Source of the DNA: Acidobacteriota bacterium
GTDB lineage: Bacteria; Acidobacteriota; Vicinamibacteria; Vicinamibacterales; UBA2999
Assembly: GCA_030697165.1 (NCBI GenBank)
Contig: JAUYQQ010000001.1
Span: 124,001-188,000 of the forward strand
Length of the DNA: 64,000 nucleotides
Direction: 5' to 3'
In this document: positions 16,551 through 25,451 of the stretch, in pieces
How the letters are laid out: every line of letters begins with the position of its first letter
Position numbering within the stretch: position 1 is the stretch's first letter
Position numbers and translations under genes: made by a program
The notes under the pieces: model-generated
Database searches by the model: none
What the model saw: only the letters and a program-made list of their open reading frames with translations
What the model was told of the DNA's origin: nothing

Positions 16551-18425
16551 CTATCGGCCAGCGCCTTCTGTGGAAGGGCCCAGTACGGCGTACGTCACTT
16601 CGGCAACCGTAAATCGCAAGGCCTGTCGATCCGACACCGGCCGACAATCCGCGAGCACCAGACGAATCTCGTCAGCCTGATTGGTCTCAAGTGTGAGCCC
16701 CGGAGGCGTGCCATCCCCGAAGGCGAGCCACTTCTGCTGCAAACGATCAAGCGCACCTAGACAGACCCGGCCACGTCCGTCGGTAAGATTCGTGCGAATC
16801 GCCAGACGTTGCCCGGTTGGTACGCGGATCGGTGGGCTAACCAACTGGTAACCACCGTTGCCATTGCCGTCCACCCGGTATCCGCCCGCCACCGGCGTCA
16901 GCCTCACGCCGAGCGAATAGGTCCAGCTCTTTAGGTCTGGGGCCTGCTGAAATGGGGGCGGCGGTGGCTCGATCGCCGGCGCTTGATACTTCGTCAGCAA
17001 GTACCACTCAGCTCCGGGTGCGGGAACGCTGGACATTCCCAGACGCGACTTCAGCGTGGCCATCGGATCAGGGTACAGCCCTTGGCCGAGCCCCACTTGC
17101 GCGGCCTGGTGTGCCAGGAAAGCTGGGCGCGCCAATGCCGAGTAAAAAATGGTTCCCCAAGTGGCCAGAATGAGGGCAGCGACCGCGACGCGGCTTCGGA
17201 TCCGCGCGGCGGCTGTCATCAGCGCGAAGGAAATGACGAGCGACATGCCCAAGACACCGACCAGCACATGGTACCCGAGCACCGGCATGCTGTTCATGGG
17301 ACGGAACTTGATGAAATCGTGGGTCGGCCCGCCGGTGCCCGCCATGATCAGGAAGACCGCAAGCGCCACGCCGCCTGCTGTGGGCGCGTTCAGAGACTTC
17401 CGAATCACGTTTCCCGTAACCAGCAGGAAGATCACCATCGCCGCTCCGGCGTAGTATCGCCAGAGGAACATGTGGTTCATGACCACCAGATACGACATCT
17501 GTGCGTGGTAATTGACCTGGAGGTCGACAATTCGATCGGGTCCAAGCCAATAGAGAGAATTCGACGAAACGAACGCCGGCGGCAGAAAATTCGTGAACAC
17601 GATGTAGGCATGGCCGAAGACCTTCGAGATCAGGTCTTCGACTGCGATGATGGTGTTCGGATAGTTGAACACCACATCGGACTCGTTTCCCGGTATCTGA
17701 CCGTAGCCAAGGGAAATCTTGATCGCGATGTAGGCCACTCCGCAAACCGATGTAGTGCCGACGATGCCTGCTAGCCGCCACAATCGCCCACGATCGCCGT
17801 GCTTCCACAGAACCGCAGCGAGGTACGCCCCGGCCAACCAGACGAAGACGAGGAAATCCAGCCAGCCTTCGTATGAAAGTACGGTCGCAAACAGCGCCGG
17901 GACGAACAACGTTCGCCACAGCCACGGGCGCTCGCCGGACACCACCTTGTACGCGCACAGCAGGAACACTTGGTAGTACGACAGGAGCAAATAGAACCCG
18001 ATGGTTCCGGAGACGCCGTAGGTATGGTACAGATGAGTGCCAAAGCCAATGCAGATCGCCAAGGTATAGCTGAAAACCCACGACCGGAAAATGATCCAGG
18101 ACGCCGCGAACGACACGATAATCGCGATCGCATTGAAGAGAAGCCAGGTGTTTACGACCCCAATCCTGAGCTCGACCAAGTGCGTCAGCATCAGGGTCGT
18201 CGTCGTCCACGAACCCGAGATCTGTCTGACTGGTAGCAGGAGTTTCCACCTCGGGAATTCCGGAGAAAAGACGACCTTAGTCGCATCCGGGTACGACGTC
18301 TCGAGAAACGAATGCAGGAACTGGCCTGGATTCTCCAGATTACTGCGCAGGTAGTAGTTCAGGGCCAGCAGCGCCGCTAGGCCCACGACAAGGCCGAGTC
18401 GACGGAGTGTCCAGCGCGAAGGCAT
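16551..18425 (-). CDS. Multi-pass membrane protein with C-terminal beta-rich domain
   Basis: The protein is 624 residues from the ATG at 18425, which shares one base with the upstream TGA (TGATG). It starts MPSRWTLRRLGLVVGLAALL. About ten membrane segments follow, with a long first extracytoplasmic loop (DATKVVFSPEFPRWK) that suits GT-C or polymerase-like proteins. From about residue 500 it is non-membranous, proline-rich and then beta-like. No family was recognised with confidence. It lies between a GT2 glycosyltransferase and the UDP-GlcNAc 2-epimerase gene. Possible roles are polyprenyl-phosphate-sugar-dependent transferase or polymerase. Confidence 0.72.
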   Translation of the reverse strand: MPSRWTLRRLGLVVGLAALLALNYYLRSNLENPGQFLHSFLETSYPDATKVVFSPEFPRWKLLLPVRQISGSWTTTTLMLTHLVELRIGVVNTWLLFNAIAIIVSFAASWIIFRSWVFSYTLAICIGFGTHLYHTYGVSGTIGFYLLLSYYQVFLLCAYKVVSGERPWLWRTLFVPALFATVLSYEGWLDFLVFVWLAGAYLAAVLWKHGDRGRLWRLAGIVGTTSVCGVAYIAIKISLGYGQIPGNESDVVFNYPNTIIAVEDLISKVFGHAYIVFTNFLPPAFVSSNSLYWLGPDRIVDLQVNYHAQMSYLVVMNHMFLWRYYAGAAMVIFLLVTGNVIRKSLNAPTAGGVALAVFLIMAGTGGPTHDFIKFRPMNSMPVLGYHVLVGVLGMSLVISFALMTAAARIRSRVAVAALILATWGTIFYSALARPAFLAHQAAQVGLGQGLYPDPMATLKSRLGMSSVPAPGAEWYLLTKYQAPAIEPPPPPFQQAPDLKSWTYSLGVRLTPVAGGYRVDGNGNGGYQLVSPPIRVPTGQRLAIRTNLTDGRGRVCLGALDRLQQKWLAFGDGTPPGLTLETNQADEIRLVLADCRPVSDRQALRFTVAEVTYAVLGPSTEGAGR

Positions 18426-19132
18426 CACGACCTCCCTGAACGCGCGAAGCGCAGCTTGACCATCTCCCACAGCACTTTCACCACAGTCCGGACATTCGTG
18501 ACCTTCGACTCGCCGCTCAGTCGTGGGCTGGCATACATCAGACCTTCGTTAATCCGGACCCCGCGTTGGTGGCACTGCAACAGGATCTCGAGATTGACGA
18601 GGCCCGTCGAGGAGTGGAGCGTCATTTGCTGTACCAGGCTGGTCCGAATCACGTAGATGCCGTCTCGCCCGCGCAAGTCGGCCCCGGCCAGTAACGTCAT
18701 CAAGACATTCCATACCTTGGTCAACACTTCGCGACCCGTCGAAACACTGCGCACGCGCCGGCTGATCACGACGTCGGCATCGCCCAGCGCGGCGAACAGC
18801 GTCAGAGCCTGCTCGATCCCCACTTCCCCATCGGCCGGAATCACCGCGCAGTAATGGCCGCGCGCCCGCCCATATCCCGAGCGCAAAGCGGCACCAAACC
18901 CTTGATTCGAAGAATGATGCACGACTTGGACTTGCGGCAGCAGCCCTGCCAGTTCGTCCGCGACCCTGCCGGTCCCGTCTCGGCTGCCGTCATCAACGAT
19001 CACGATCTCGTACCCTCCGGGCGGAAGGGCCGCTTCGAGTGCCGCGGCGGTGCGCTTGATCACGGGCGCCAGATTGGCCTCTTCATTGAATGCCGGCACG
19101 ACGATGCTGAGTTCGATGGAAAGGGGGTCCAC
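18425..19132 (-). CDS. GT2 glycosyltransferase (DPM/DPG-synthase-like)
   Basis: The protein is 235 residues from the GTG at 19132, one base after the TAG of the WbqC-like gene. The track back to 19171 overlaps that gene and is not needed for the fold. SIVVPAFNEEANL starts the GT-A fold, IVDDGSRDGT is the canonical nucleotide-binding stretch, and PADGEV occupies the DxD position, read here as A-D-G-E. The protein lacks the C-terminal membrane segments of GtrB-type enzymes. It probably transfers a sugar to polyprenyl phosphate or to a growing glycan. Confidence 0.85.
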   Translation of the reverse strand: MDPLSIELSIVVPAFNEEANLAPVIKRTAAALEAALPPGGYEIVIVDDGSRDGTGRVADELAGLLPQVQVVHHSSNQGFGAALRSGYGRARGHYCAVIPADGEVGIEQALTLFAALGDADVVISRRVRSVSTGREVLTKVWNVLMTLLAGADLRGRDGIYVIRTSLVQQMTLHSSTGLVNLEILLQCHQRGVRINEGLMYASPRLSGESKVTNVRTVVKVLWEMVKLRFARSGRS

Positions 19133-19133
19133 C

Positions 19134-19835
19134 CTACTGTCCCTTTCCAATGAGCTGTCGTGTGCCAGCAAACCCGCAGTGCATCAGGGCATCAAGGCAC
19201 GAGAGACCGGCGACGAAGGTGTCGCCTTGGTCCCCCTGGGAATAGCTGGGATGCACAAAGTTTTGATAGGTCAGTCGCAGACCTGCGTGCGTGAATGCGT
19301 CGTCGTCCTGATAGCCGCCCGCGCCGCCACCGCATAAGTACACCGTACCGCCAACGGCTCGGACGGCGGCGATCAGACGATCGGTGGCCCGGCCGGTAAC
19401 CTGAAGGGATGACCCGAGCACGAGCTTGTTGGTCTCAATCTCCATCAGTCGACACAAGGTGGTGAGCACGTGCAGATTGAAGTCAAGTAGCGAGGGAGTT
19501 TCGTTGGCGACCAGATCGGCAATCTGCGGAAACACGGTATTGAAGAAAGGTGCCCGGGCATAGTTCGATCGCAGCGTCTGCAGGAGCTTTCGCCGCCATG
19601 GTTGCCGATTGTCGATTTCCATTTCCCGGATCAGGCGGACGCCGTGGTAGGTGCGGACGATGGGCAGGGTCAGCCACTTCGCTTGTCCACCGGCCAGCAA
19701 CTGAACCCGATTCGACCAAGTTCCGCCAGTCTTCGAAAACTGCACATCGTCCAACACCACGAAGATATCCGCGCGCACGATCTTGTCGAAGTAGCCCAGC
19801 CAGGGAAAGAAGTTCGGCTGGTGCAGCGCAACCAT
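19134..19835 (-). CDS. WbqC-family protein
   Basis: The protein is 233 residues from the ATG at 19835, preceded by GGTGAG. An ATG at 19850 would add five residues. The start ALHQPNFFPWLGYFDKI is the hallmark N-terminus of the WbqC-like family. It continues with DDVQFSKTGGTWSNRVQL and a late SYSQGDQGDTFVAGLSCLD segment. The biochemical role of WbqC proteins is, to my knowledge, not settled; they occur in O-antigen and capsule loci and have been linked to acyl or amino decoration of sugars. The surrounding formyltransferase, WbmS-like and epimerase genes support work on the same amino sugar. Confidence 0.85.
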   Translation of the reverse strand: MVALHQPNFFPWLGYFDKIVRADIFVVLDDVQFSKTGGTWSNRVQLLAGGQAKWLTLPIVRTYHGVRLIREMEIDNRQPWRRKLLQTLRSNYARAPFFNTVFPQIADLVANETPSLLDFNLHVLTTLCRLMEIETNKLVLGSSLQVTGRATDRLIAAVRAVGGTVYLCGGGAGGYQDDDAFTHAGLRLTYQNFVHPSYSQGDQGDTFVAGLSCLDALMHCGFAGTRQLIGKGQ

Positions 19836-19839
19836 TCTC

Positions 19840-20982
19840 TCACCGTTCATCAAGGTCCAATACGAACCGTTCCGACGGTCCATCGACAACAACGGTGCTG
19901 AGACCCAACTCGTCGCGAGCGACCCGGCGGATCAGCCGCTCGACCTCGGGCCACCGGCCCGAACGCTCCTCCCACCATCGCAGAGTCACCGACGCCGACC
20001 CTGCTGACCAATCCACTGACCACCCGCAGCAGCCCATGTTCTGCCCACTCCGATCGACGACGAGAAACGCGAACCAGCCGTTACCTGACTCCCAAGCATC
20101 GTCGGGGGGAATCGGCAAACCCGCGGCAATGAGCCCTGATCGGTCGCCGGCGCCGCACGGCGTAAGCCGCGTCCCTCCCGACTCGAGCCGGGCGCTCCCA
20201 GCCTTGCCGAACTTGAGGCCGAGCACCTCGGGGATACGGAGATAGGAATCGATCACGACCGTACCACCGTCCGTCTCGTAGAACGCGCCCGGCAACGGGC
20301 TCACCAGCGCGCGAATCAAGTTGTAGATCTCGACCACGCTTGACCGCCAGTCGATCCGTCCGTCCTCCGGACGGCGGCGCGGAAAGGAGCAGGCATGACG
20401 TGAATCTTGAGGCGTCCTGGTGCTGCGCCCGGCCAGAAGCGCGGGCAACGTCTCGGCCAGCAGGTGTTCAGTGGCAACCTCGAGCCTTGAGTACACATCC
20501 CGCCATGTGTCTTCGAAGGCAATCGGCAAGGCCCGCTGGGCCACGATGTCGCCGCCGTCGAACTCTTGAGACAGATGGTGCAAGGTGACCCCGGTTTCTC
20601 GCTCGCCGGCGATTATTGCCCACTGGACGGGATTTGGACCGCGGTAGCGAGGCAGGAGAGCCGAATGCACATTGACTGCCCCCTGCCTGGCGCAGGCCAA
20701 CAGATCCGACGGAAGTCGCCGAGAGTAACTATGGACAATGATGAAGTCGGGGTCCAAAGAACGAATCTGGCGCAGGAAATCGAGGTATGCAAGCGAGCCA
20801 CTTCCGGGCTGAATCGCAAACGGCACCTGCTCTCGGCCTGCAAGAACGCGCAGACCCTCAAGGCAATCGGGGCGCAGCGCACTCGCTACGATGCCTATGA
20901 GCGAACCGGCCGGCAGGTGTGGGAGCAGCCTCGGAAGACCGTACTCGTCACCAAACACCAACACTCGCGGCATCCTGGTCAC
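19840..20982 (-). CDS. Sugar N-formyltransferase-like protein (Fmt fold) with extra C-terminal region
   Basis: The 380-residue protein contains N104-V-H106 in NVHSALLPRYRG and D142 in FDGGDI. The spacing matches the Asn-His-Asp catalytic triad of methionyl-tRNA formyltransferase (N106, H108, D144 in E. coli). Sugar formyltransferases such as VioF and WlaRD keep this triad and use N10-formyl-tetrahydrofolate to formylate an amino sugar nucleotide. Residues after about 290 (WFAFLVVDRSG to the end) do not fit the Fmt C-terminal domain and may be a GNAT-like remnant. The GTG start overlaps the upstream TGA (GTGA). The locus context favours sugar over tRNA formylation. Confidence 0.85.
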   Translation of the reverse strand: MTRMPRVLVFGDEYGLPRLLPHLPAGSLIGIVASALRPDCLEGLRVLAGREQVPFAIQPGSGSLAYLDFLRQIRSLDPDFIIVHSYSRRLPSDLLACARQGAVNVHSALLPRYRGPNPVQWAIIAGERETGVTLHHLSQEFDGGDIVAQRALPIAFEDTWRDVYSRLEVATEHLLAETLPALLAGRSTRTPQDSRHACSFPRRRPEDGRIDWRSSVVEIYNLIRALVSPLPGAFYETDGGTVVIDSYLRIPEVLGLKFGKAGSARLESGGTRLTPCGAGDRSGLIAAGLPIPPDDAWESGNGWFAFLVVDRSGQNMGCCGWSVDWSAGSASVTLRWWEERSGRWPEVERLIRRVARDELGLSTVVVDGPSERFVLDLDER

Positions 20983-21725
20983 TCGATGTTCAAGCGACCA
21001 GTTCGCCGCAGGGTTTCCTCATAACGGCGTCGCGTCCCCTCGGCCCGGCCGTTAATGCATCGCTCGATCCGCTGCCGGGGCGACAACACCTCGTCCTGCC
21101 ACCATTCCGGATGCGTCAGCACCTGCAGCCGAGGATCCTCGGCGCTGGTGAGTACGTCCTCGAGCCGTCGGAATCGCCAGAAGCCGTTCGAATCCGAGCA
21201 ATAGGCGACCTCCGACTGGAAATACTCGGCGTTTGCGTTGATGAGTGCGCCGTATCTCATCTGCCGACACGCCTGGGTAAAGGGAGTGGAAATGTGGAAC
21301 GAGAAGACAGGAAACGGGCATTCAAACAACTCCTCGCAAAATTGGCGTTCACGTGAGAGTGGCTGCTCGATCTCGTCCTCCTTCTCGATGCCGTAATAGT
21401 GGGTGTCGAAATGGATGCCCATCTCGTGCCCCAAGGCCGCGATACTACGGATACAGTCCGACACTTCCCGCTCGAAGGGGTTGTAGAATTCGCTGTGTAT
21501 GTCGATGAGGTAGGTCGCACGGACACCCTCTTCTGCTTCTATCCGCGCGAGCCTGAGTGCCGCGTGGACGGAGAAGTCGAGATCGTGGCGCCAGATCACA
21601 AAGGCCTCGTCCCGGCGAAAGTCCGTCATTCTTCGAAACACGTATCGCACACTCGCGAGGCGCAACAGCCGTCGGTAGTTGGCACGCGTAAAGTCGGCAA
21701 AATGATAGCGGTCGGCGTTCGTCAC
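20979..21725 (-). CDS. WbmS-like polysaccharide deacetylase-related protein
   Basis: The protein is 248 residues from the GTG at 21725, which has TGAGG five bases upstream. An ATG at 21764 would overlap the SDR gene by 32 bases. WRHDLDFS near residue 45 resembles NodB motif 1, and GHEMGIHFDTHYYG supplies His residues in place of the usual H-x3-H motif 2. It looks like the WbmS family of deacetylase-like proteins that I recall from Bordetella-type O-antigen loci; that match is from memory. It is immediately upstream of the formyltransferase, which suggests that deacetylation precedes N-formylation. Confidence 0.75.
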   Translation of the reverse strand: MTNADRYHFADFTRANYRRLLRLASVRYVFRRMTDFRRDEAFVIWRHDLDFSVHAALRLARIEAEEGVRATYLIDIHSEFYNPFEREVSDCIRSIAALGHEMGIHFDTHYYGIEKEDEIEQPLSRERQFCEELFECPFPVFSFHISTPFTQACRQMRYGALINANAEYFQSEVAYCSDSNGFWRFRRLEDVLTSAEDPRLQVLTHPEWWQDEVLSPRQRIERCINGRAEGTRRRYEETLRRTGRLNIE

Positions 21726-21730
21726 TCTAG

Positions 21731-21735
21731 CCTCA
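21731..21735 (-). promoter_or_regulatory. Ribosome binding site overlapping a stop codon
   Basis: TGAGG at 21735-21731 combines the TGA stop of the SDR gene with a GAGG site five bases before the GTG at 21725. It decides the WbmS-like start and implies coupled translation. Confidence 0.5.
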
Positions 21736-22611
21736 AGGCGCGGTAATCGCTTGGCGGATGCCATCCCGAAACCTGACTTGGGGAACCGACCCGAAAGCCT
21801 CTCTTAGTGCACTCAGGTCCGCCAGCCAGCCACCGGGCTCAGGTCCCCTCAATTCGTTGAAGACCGGTTCCCGTCCAACCGCTTGGCCAATCTGTTGACT
21901 CAGTTGGCGCAGGTTGAGCCCTTCTGGCCCACCGAGGTTGAACACCGCGGCGCGACCTTCACTGCGAAGTTCGATGGCCTTGGCCAGAAAGTACGCGGCC
22001 TCGTCGACCACAACCGGGCTCAGGCGAAGGCCGTCTGCCCCCTGAAGTTGGATGGGGTCACCCTTGCGGATTCGGTCCACCAGCGACGGTATCAACGTGC
22101 CAGCTTGGCCGTGGCCGTAGACCGTAAACAGGCGGAGTGTGGTGCACTCGAGGAACTCGGCGTAGGAGCCAACCAGCATCTCCCCGATCTGCTTGGTCTG
22201 CCCATAGAACGAGGCTGGCGCCATTGGCGCTGACTCCACCAATGGCTCAGGCCCCGCGCCATAAACGTTGGCCGATGACGCATAAACGAACGAGCGGACG
22301 CCGCACGATCTCGCCCAGTCGAGCATCGTGAGAACGGCGTTCGCATTCACGGCCAGAATGTCCCTGGCCTGGTCAGGAAACTCACGGTAGCGGCGCGATT
22401 GCGCCAGGTAGATAACAGCATCGGCCTTCACGGATTCAGGAGGCACCTGTAAGGCGGCGAGGTCTAGCACCAACCATCGGTGCGCGCCCGCCAGGGCGGG
22501 CTTTTCGCGAGCACTCCGGGCGACGCAAATGACATCGTGCCCTTCTTCGACCAGCCGAGGGATCAGCCGGGTACCGATGAAGCCCGTTGCGCCGGTCACG
22601 AGAATCTTCAC
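21733..22611 (-). CDS. NAD-dependent sugar epimerase/dehydratase (extended SDR)
   Basis: The 292-residue protein starts MKILVTGATGFIGTRL, the GxxGxxG NAD-binding motif. It has VYASSANVYG for the active-site Ser region and Y136-GQT-K140 as the catalytic YxxxK. It ends in a C-terminal domain typical of UDP-glucose 4-epimerase-like enzymes. It likely epimerises or dehydrates a nucleotide sugar. The exact reaction cannot be read from sequence. It lies four bases downstream of the second AsnB gene and just upstream of the WbmS-like gene. Confidence 0.9.
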   Translation of the reverse strand: MKILVTGATGFIGTRLIPRLVEEGHDVICVARSAREKPALAGAHRWLVLDLAALQVPPESVKADAVIYLAQSRRYREFPDQARDILAVNANAVLTMLDWARSCGVRSFVYASSANVYGAGPEPLVESAPMAPASFYGQTKQIGEMLVGSYAEFLECTTLRLFTVYGHGQAGTLIPSLVDRIRKGDPIQLQGADGLRLSPVVVDEAAYFLAKAIELRSEGRAAVFNLGGPEGLNLRQLSQQIGQAVGREPVFNELRGPEPGGWLADLSALREAFGSVPQVRFRDGIRQAITAP

Positions 22612-22615
22612 GAGA

Positions 22616-24484
22616 TCAATCGAGAAACGTCCTAAGCCACCACTCGAAACTCAATGCCGACCAGATAAACAGGCGGTCGTTATGATGCCCCAGCGTGTGC
22701 TCGGTCAACCGATGGGTAACATAGTCGTGATTCAGGTACTCATAGATCCGCGCGCTGGGGTCGCCGAGCAGTCCGTTGACATAGTCGATGCTCTCGCCAC
22801 GGAACCAGCTCGCGTCAGGTGCACTGAAGCCCTGTTTCGCGCGTTCGGCCACCGCGGCCGGAACCAGGCGGGAGCACGCTTGGCGAAGAATCTTCTTCCC
22901 GTCCTGAGACTGACTATTGTAACGGAGGCGTTTGCCAGGTTCATTCTCGTCGACCGCCGCGGCCGGCGGGGCGAGATCTCTCAACTTGAAGGTTGGCGGG
23001 AGCTGGCAAGCTAGGTTGACCAAATCGTTGTCGAGAAATGGCACCCGCACCTCCAGCGAGTGGGCCATGCTCACCTTATCCTCCACGATCAGCAAGCCGT
23101 GAAGGAACGTCTTCAGTTCGAAATGCAGGGACGCGTTAACCCGCTGCTCCGGTGTGTCGGAGGGCATCCCCGCGGGAAAGACGTTGCGAAAGACATCGAA
23201 GGTCGAATGGTCCTTGAGGTCCCGATGCGTCGATGGCGCGAACAGGAGGGCCTTCTCGTCATCGGGCACTAACCGTTGCCAGAAGTCATAGTAGCTTCGA
23301 TAGTAGTCGCCGCCGCCTTCACCACTGATCCCGCGATAGTACCGCCACGGATACCCTCCGAATAGCTCGTCGCCTCCGGTGCCAGACAGCACGACCTTCA
23401 CGAACTTCCCTGCCAATCGGGCCAAATAGTAGTTCGGATAGCATTGGCCAACCCTCAGGTCTTCGAGATGCCAGATAATCTCCGGCATCACGTGCTCCAT
23501 GTCGCCTGCGTGGAGGACCATCTCATAGTGCTCGGTCTTGAGCAGGTTCGAGAGCCTCTCGGAGTTGGCCCGTTCGTCGAACGCCAACTCAAGTCCCGAT
23601 GCGGACGACAGGTCGAAGCCACAGGTGAATGTCAACATCCTGCCCAGGTGCCGCGCCGCGACAGCGGTGATGGAACTCGAGTCCAAACCGCCGCTCAAGT
23701 AGCTTGCAACGGGCACGTCGCTGACCAGCTGGCGCGTGACCGCTTGCGTAAAGAGGCGGTAGACCTCGTCACGGGCGTCCGCTTCTGAGAGCCTGCTCGA
23801 CCCGTGGAGAGTGAAATCCCAGTACTGTTTCGTGACTACTTGTTTCGTGCGAGCGTCAACAACGAGCAGGTGCCCCGGCATCAACACTCGAACGCCCTCG
23901 AACAAAGTCAGATCGGTCAGGATGTTCTGAAAAGTGAAGTACTCATTGAGCGCATGGGCACACACTTTTCTCGGGATCCCGCACTCCAGAATCGCCTTGA
24001 TCTCTGAGGCAAAGACGATACGCGCTCCGTCAGAATAGTAATAGAGCGGCTTGACGCCGTACCGATCCCGGGCCAGCGTGAGTCGCTGTTCGACGCGGTC
24101 CCAGACGGCGAACGCGAACATCCCATTGAGTCTGGCGAGGCATTCTTCACCCCATTGCGCGAACGCATGGAGCAGTACCTCGCTGTCGGTGCGCGATCGA
24201 AACTGGTGGCCGAGCGCTTCAAGCTCGAGCCGCAGCTGCTGAAAGTTGTAGATTTCACCGTTGTACGTCAGGACGTAACGGCCATCGACCGTCATCATCG
24301 GCTGATGTCCAGCCGGAGTGAGATCGATGATGGCAAGCCGTCGATGGCCTAGGCCCACCGGCCCGTCGGTGTAGCAGCCTTCGCCATCGGGCCCGCGGTG
24401 AGCGATCGCATCCGTCATCCGCCGAACGACGCCGGCCGGTACCGGCTCGTCGTTCAAGGTCACAAGACCGGCAATGCCACACAT
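22616..24484 (-). CDS. asnB: AsnB-type glutamine-dependent amidotransferase (paralogue 2)
   Basis: The protein is 622 residues with MCGIAG (Cys2 nucleophile), HRGPDGEG, AIIDLTPAGHQP and TYNGEIYN in the glutaminase domain, and the PP-loop SGGLDS at 264-269. TGGDELFGGYPWRY is the conserved synthetase region. All catalytic features are intact. It is flanked within four bases on both sides by SDR epimerase genes. That suggests it acts on the carboxylate of a nucleotide sugar or lipid-linked uronic acid made by them, as inferred for WbpS-type enzymes. Confidence 0.92.
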   Translation of the reverse strand: MCGIAGLVTLNDEPVPAGVVRRMTDAIAHRGPDGEGCYTDGPVGLGHRRLAIIDLTPAGHQPMMTVDGRYVLTYNGEIYNFQQLRLELEALGHQFRSRTDSEVLLHAFAQWGEECLARLNGMFAFAVWDRVEQRLTLARDRYGVKPLYYYSDGARIVFASEIKAILECGIPRKVCAHALNEYFTFQNILTDLTLFEGVRVLMPGHLLVVDARTKQVVTKQYWDFTLHGSSRLSEADARDEVYRLFTQAVTRQLVSDVPVASYLSGGLDSSSITAVAARHLGRMLTFTCGFDLSSASGLELAFDERANSERLSNLLKTEHYEMVLHAGDMEHVMPEIIWHLEDLRVGQCYPNYYLARLAGKFVKVVLSGTGGDELFGGYPWRYYRGISGEGGGDYYRSYYDFWQRLVPDDEKALLFAPSTHRDLKDHSTFDVFRNVFPAGMPSDTPEQRVNASLHFELKTFLHGLLIVEDKVSMAHSLEVRVPFLDNDLVNLACQLPPTFKLRDLAPPAAAVDENEPGKRLRYNSQSQDGKKILRQACSRLVPAAVAERAKQGFSAPDASWFRGESIDYVNGLLGDPSARIYEYLNHDYVTHRLTEHTLGHHNDRLFIWSALSFEWWLRTFLD

Positions 24485-24488
24485 CGGT

Positions 24489-25451
24489 CTAAACCCCTCG
24501 GCTCCCCGTCGCGGTCCGCCAGCGGACTACGCGTTCAAGGCCTTCAGCGAACGACGTCGACGCCTTGAACCCGAGTAGACGCTCGGCTTTTTCGGTGCTG
24601 CCAATCCGGTGGGTCACGAAGCTCTGCTCCTGCGGCCGGTACTCCGGCTCGAGCTTCGAGCTGGTGGCCTGCAGCAGCGTGGCGACCAACTCGTTGATCG
24701 TCGTGCCAACGCCCGTGCCGACGTTGAAGAACTCGTCCGCACACTCGGCCGTCATGCCGCGGACATTCGCCTCCGCAGCGTCCTCGACGTAGATAAAGTC
24801 GTAGACTTGGGTCCCGTCGCCATAGATGACCGGCGGCTGGCCGGCGAAGATGCGGTCGAGGACCTTCATGATTACCGAGACGTAGACGCCCCGGTAGTCC
24901 ATGCGGGGGCCGTAGATGTTCATGTAGCGCAAGCCGATGTATGGCAGCCCGTGCTGTTCGTAGATGGCGCGCAGCATCTGCTCGTTCGCGATCTTGGTGG
25001 CGCCGTAGGTGGTGCGATTGTTGAACGGGTGCTCCTCGGTCATCGGCGTGGAGACGGCGTTACCGTACACCGAAGCCGAGGACGAGTAGACCACGCGCTT
25101 GACGCCGGCCTTGAGGCAGGTCTCGATCACATTGAACGAGCCGACGGTGTTGACCTCCCAGGCGCTGCGCGGCTCGGACACGCATTCACCGAGCCACAGT
25201 GACGCGAGCAGGAAAACGCCGTCGGCGCCGTCCAGGGTCCGCGCCAGGGCGTCACGGTCGGTCATCGACGCCTCGACGATGCGCACCTTGCTGTCCTGGC
25301 TTGCGAGGGCCAAATTGCCGCGGGTTCCGCGCACGAAATTGTCATAGACGACGATCTCCGCCACCGGCTCCTTGAGCAGCCGATCGACGATATGCGAGCC
25401 GATCAGTCCGGCGCCGCCGATCAGGACAATCCGCTTCTGCTCGAGATTCAT
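24489..25451 (-). CDS. NAD-dependent epimerase, UDP-glucose 4-epimerase-like
   Basis: The 320-residue protein has IGGAGLIGSH near the N-terminus, YDNFVRG (which selects NAD and positions the second strand), YSSSASVYG and the catalytic Y149-GAT-K153. Residues GLRYMNIYGPRMDYRGVY and YGDGTQVYDFIYVEDAA belong to the substrate domain. Together these resemble UDP-GlcNAc or UDP-glucuronate 4-epimerases. Its ATG overlaps the stop of the third AsnB gene (ATGA). A 4-epimerase would convert gluco to galacto sugars that AsnB could then amidate. Confidence 0.9.
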   Translation of the reverse strand: MNLEQKRIVLIGGAGLIGSHIVDRLLKEPVAEIVVYDNFVRGTRGNLALASQDSKVRIVEASMTDRDALARTLDGADGVFLLASLWLGECVSEPRSAWEVNTVGSFNVIETCLKAGVKRVVYSSSASVYGNAVSTPMTEEHPFNNRTTYGATKIANEQMLRAIYEQHGLPYIGLRYMNIYGPRMDYRGVYVSVIMKVLDRIFAGQPPVIYGDGTQVYDFIYVEDAAEANVRGMTAECADEFFNVGTGVGTTINELVATLLQATSSKLEPEYRPQEQSFVTHRIGSTEKAERLLGFKASTSFAEGLERVVRWRTATGSRGV

